Source: Egicoccus sp. AB-alg6-2 (GTDB lineage: Bacteria > Actinomycetota > Nitriliruptoria > Nitriliruptorales > Nitriliruptoraceae). Taken from it: DNA of 64,000 bases. This document shows, piece by piece, positions 61,807 through 64,000 of the stretch (position 1 is the stretch's first letter; every line of letters starts with the position of its first letter). The translations under genes were made by a program, and so were the position numbers. The notes beneath the pieces were generated by a model. That model saw only the letters and a program-made list of their open reading frames with translations. It had not been told where the DNA came from and made no database searches. Where the stretch lies: NCBI RefSeq assembly GCF_041821025.1, contig NZ_JBGUAY010000005.1:1-64000 (forward strand), in the 5' to 3' direction.

Positions 61807-62738
61807 GCGTCACCCCACAGCTCGGCGTCGGTGAGCCGTTCGACGGGCTCGTCGGGTTCAGGTTCCTCGTCGAGTACCAGCGGTTGCGAGGCGTAGCGGG
61901 TCTGGTCCCAGGCGATCCGCGCACCGTTGAACACCGGGCCGTCGATGCAGCTGCGCTTCATGCGTACCTCGCCGTCCTTGGTCCGCAGCGGCAGGACGCA
62001 CGTGAAGCAGACCCCGATGCCGCAGGCCATCTGCTCCTCGACTGCGACCTGGACCGGCAGCTCGAGCTCCGCACAGCGCTCCGACACGGCGCGCAGCATC
62101 GGGTTGGGACCACACGCGTAGACCACACCGGTCCGGCACTGGGTCGCGACGTCCTCCAGCACGTCGGTCACCCGGCCCCGCTCCCCGAGCGAACCGTCCT
62201 CGGTGGTGAAGGTGACGCTGGCCGAGATGCGTTTCGCCTCGATGACGTTGAGCATCCGCGCCTGGCTGGCGGCGCCGACGATCATGTCGACCCGTAGGCC
62301 CTGGCGTGTGAGCTCCTCGGCGAGGAAGAACAGCGGCGCCGCGCCGTATCCGCCGCCGACGAGCAGGCAGGACACCTTCCGTTGTGGCAGCGGGAAAGCC
62401 CCGCCGAGCGGTCCGACGACGTCGATCACGTCGTGCACCGCGATGCCCGTCAACCACTCGGTGCCGGGCCCGTGGGCGTCGAACACCACGTCGACGGTCC
62501 CCGCGAAGGCGCCCTGCCGCGACACGCGGGCGATCGAGAACGGGCGCCGCAGCAGCGCACCGGGGCTCTGCACCGCAATGTTGACGAACTGTCCCGGACG
62601 GGCCCGTTCGGCGATCTCCGGCGAGGAGAACGAGAGCAGCCAGTACGCGCCCTCGCGGCGCCGGGCGACCACCTCGCACCGCGCCCGGACCGGCAGGTCC
62701 TTGTCGTCGCGACCCTGGACGGCGGCGGGCCGCCTCAT
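61803..62738 (-). CDS. pyrK: dihydroorotate dehydrogenase electron-transfer subunit
   Basis: Passes electrons from PyrD to NAD through FAD and a [2Fe-2S] cluster. 311 residues. FAD region [16 protein letters not shown] region [19 protein letters not shown]; iron-sulphur cysteines in [18 protein letters not shown] and [10 protein letters not shown]. The C-terminus extends about 25 acidic residues beyond the usual end. Its start overlaps the carB stop region. Confidence 0.94.
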   Translation of the reverse strand: MRRPAAVQGRDDKDLPVRARCEVVARRREGAYWLLSFSSPEIAERARPGQFVNIAVQSPGALLRRPFSIARVSRQGAFAGTVDVVFDAHGPGTEWLTGIAVHDVIDVVGPLGGAFPLPQRKVSCLLVGGGYGAAPLFFLAEELTRQGLRVDMIVGAASQARMLNVIEAKRISASVTFTTEDGSLGERGRVTDVLEDVATQCRTGVVYACGPNPMLRAVSERCAELELPVQVAVEEQMACGIGVCFTCVLPLRTKDGEVRMKRSCIDGPVFNGARIAWDQTRYASQPLVLDEEPEPDEPVERLTDAELWGDA

Positions 62739-64000
62739 ACCCCCACCTCCGCGTCCTGGTCCCGGAACGCCGCCTGGTACTCCTGCAGCGAGTGGACCTG
62801 GAACCGGCCCCGCTTCACGGCCTCGACGCCGTGGACGGCCGCGAGAATGCCCGACAGCGTCGTGATGCAGGGCACGCCGTTGGTCACCGCCGCCTGGCGG
62901 ATCTCGTAGCCGTCACCACGCGTGCTCGACCCGAACGGGGTGTTGAGCACGAGGCCCACCAGGCCGGACTCGATCCGGTCGAGGATCTCGCTGGATCCGT
63001 CGGAGACCTTCCGTACGACGCTGACCGGGATGCCGGCGCGGTCGAGCACCTCGGCGGTGCCCGCGGTGGCGACCACCTCGAAACCGAGGTCGATCAGGCG
63101 CATGACCGGGAACACGATGGCGCGCTTGTCGCGGTTGGCGACGGAGACGAACACCTGCGTCCGTCGCCCCGACACGTCGGTACCGGCCTGGTCGGCTCCG
63201 GGAGGAAGATCGGGCGCGGGCAGCACCATGGTCCCGGTGCCGGCCTGCGACTTGGCGAAGGCGGCCCCGAAGTCGTGGTCGATGCCCATGACCTCACCGG
63301 TCGAGCGCATCTCGGGGCCGAGCAGGGCATCCACGCCCGGGAAGCGGTCGAAGGGCAACACGGCCTCCTTGACGGCGATGTGGCGCGGCCGCGGTCCCTG
63401 CACGGCGTCGGTCGCGGGCAGCACCCCGGCGGTCCGCAGCTGCGCCAGGGTCTCGCCGGCCATCACGCGGGCCGCGACCTTCGCCAGTGGCACGCCGGTC
63501 GCCTTGGACACGAACGGCACGGTCCGCGAGGCCCGCGGGTTGGCCTCGATGCACCACAGGACGTCGTCCTTGAGGGCGTACTGGACGTTGATCAGGCCCC
63601 GGACACCGAGGCCGCGTGCGATGCCCTCGGTGACCCGGCGGATCTCCTCGACCTGTGCACCGCCCAGCGTGATCGGCGGCAGCGTGCAGGCCGAGTCGCC
63701 CGAGTGGATCCCGGCTTCCTCGATGTGTTCGAGCACCCCGCCGACGAAGATCTCGTCACCGTCGTAGACCGCGTCGACGTCGACCTCGATCGCCCCTTCG
63801 AGGAAGCGGTCGACGAGGATCGCAGGGGGCCGCGAGGCCGAAGGGTGGGCGGCATCGAACAGCTCGGGGGCGGCCCGGAGCGCTTCGCGCAGGTAGCGCT
63901 GCAGCCCCTCCTCCTCGTAGACGATCTGCATGGCCCGGCCGCCGAGCACGTACGAGGGCCGGACCAGGACCGGATAACCGATGGACCGCGCGATCTCGCG
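62735..64000 (-). CDS. carB: carbamoyl-phosphate synthase large subunit, C-terminal part (5' end outside window)
   Basis: Only the last 421 residues are seen; the frame is open through the window edge and the true start lies beyond. Visible are the second ATP-grasp half ([39 protein letters not shown]), then the oligomerisation/linker region and the MGS-like allosteric domain ([26 protein letters not shown]) that binds UMP or ornithine in known enzymes. It makes carbamoyl phosphate for both pyrimidines and ArgF. Confidence 0.96.
   Translation of the reverse strand, partial: REIARSIGYPVLVRPSYVLGGRAMQIVYEEEGLQRYLREALRAAPELFDAAHPSASRPPAILVDRFLEGAIEVDVDAVYDGDEIFVGGVLEHIEEAGIHSGDSACTLPPITLGGAQVEEIRRVTEGIARGLGVRGLINVQYALKDDVLWCIEANPRASRTVPFVSKATGVPLAKVAARVMAGETLAQLRTAGVLPATDAVQGPRPRHIAVKEAVLPFDRFPGVDALLGPEMRSTGEVMGIDHDFGAAFAKSQAGTGTMVLPAPDLPPGADQAGTDVSGRRTQVFVSVANRDKRAIVFPVMRLIDLGFEVVATAGTAEVLDRAGIPVSVVRKVSDGSSEILDRIESGLVGLVLNTPFGSSTRGDGYEIRQAAVTNGVPCITTLSGILAAVHGVEAVKRGRFQVHSLQEYQAAFRDQDAEVGV

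Noticed and set aside
1-64000. tRNA or rRNA genes
   Set aside because: No cloverleaf-like segment with a GTTCRANNC arm or rRNA-like stretch was recognised in the intergenic regions; a covariance-model scan would be needed to exclude them fully.

Overview
The window is a stretch of core chromosome from a very high-GC (low-70s percent by eye) actinobacterium. Supporting markers are an actinobacterial-type integration host factor (mIHF), a PriA without helicase motifs, DUF1844 beside infC, a zinc-ribbon PheS, frequent GTG starts and GTGA/ATGA stop-start overlaps. Many proteins are rich in Asp/Glu. A deep-branching, possibly halo- or alkali-tolerant lineage such as Nitriliruptoria would fit, but that placement is inference. 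I saw no rRNA, tRNA, transposase, phage gene or CRISPR array.

Layout. 0.3-7.6 kb (minus): a branched-chain amino-acid type ABC importer (livK-H-M-G-F), preceded by a secreted DNRLRE-like protein and followed by a small membrane protein with an Ada-like Cys motif. 7.7-10.2 kb (minus): mpg and polX (DNA repair). 10.3-11.65 kb (plus): two membrane proteins. 11.7-22 kb (minus): a complete arginine operon argC-J-B-D-F-R-G ... argH, with a likely ARG box upstream of argC. The run is interrupted between argG and argH by a satD/DUF3307-like pair with its own repeat-rich promoter and by a palindromic element; a 44-residue membrane peptide overlaps the argH stop. 22-26 kb: arfB, an S9 peptidase and a secreted LVIVD-repeat protein. 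26.3-34.1 kb (minus): pheST, an orphan histidine kinase, a TrmH-type methyltransferase and infC-rpmI-rplT, with an attenuator-like hairpin and an apparent AUC start on infC, then DUF1844. 34.2-35.9 kb (plus): hisE, hisG, NUDIX. 35.9-42 kb (minus): ribD-ribE-ribBA-ribH under an FMN riboswitch, with a HelD-like helicase coupled to the end.

42-51.6 kb (minus): a housekeeping block transcribed rpoZ, coaBC, metK, priA, def, fmt, rsmB, rpe and a GGDEF response regulator, mostly overlapping. 51.8-53.2 kb (plus): a DUF3137-like/lemA pair. 53.2-54.1 kb (minus): mihF-gmk. 54.2-60.1 kb (plus): a 5'-nucleotidase, lhgO, pyrE, an FtsH-like protease and a CE7 esterase. 60.1-64 kb (minus): carB (cut by the window edge)-pyrK-pyrD-pyrF.

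The most noteworthy points are two gapless copies (about 75% identical) of a roughly 80-bp palindrome at 3' gene ends; start sites on priA (CUG), infC and rpoZ (AUC) and metK (UUG) that normal gene calling would miss; a probable autoregulatory operator at satD; four 12-bp tandem repeats at the promoter of the FMN riboswitch; and plus-strand modules inserted into blocks usually contiguous in Actinobacteria.
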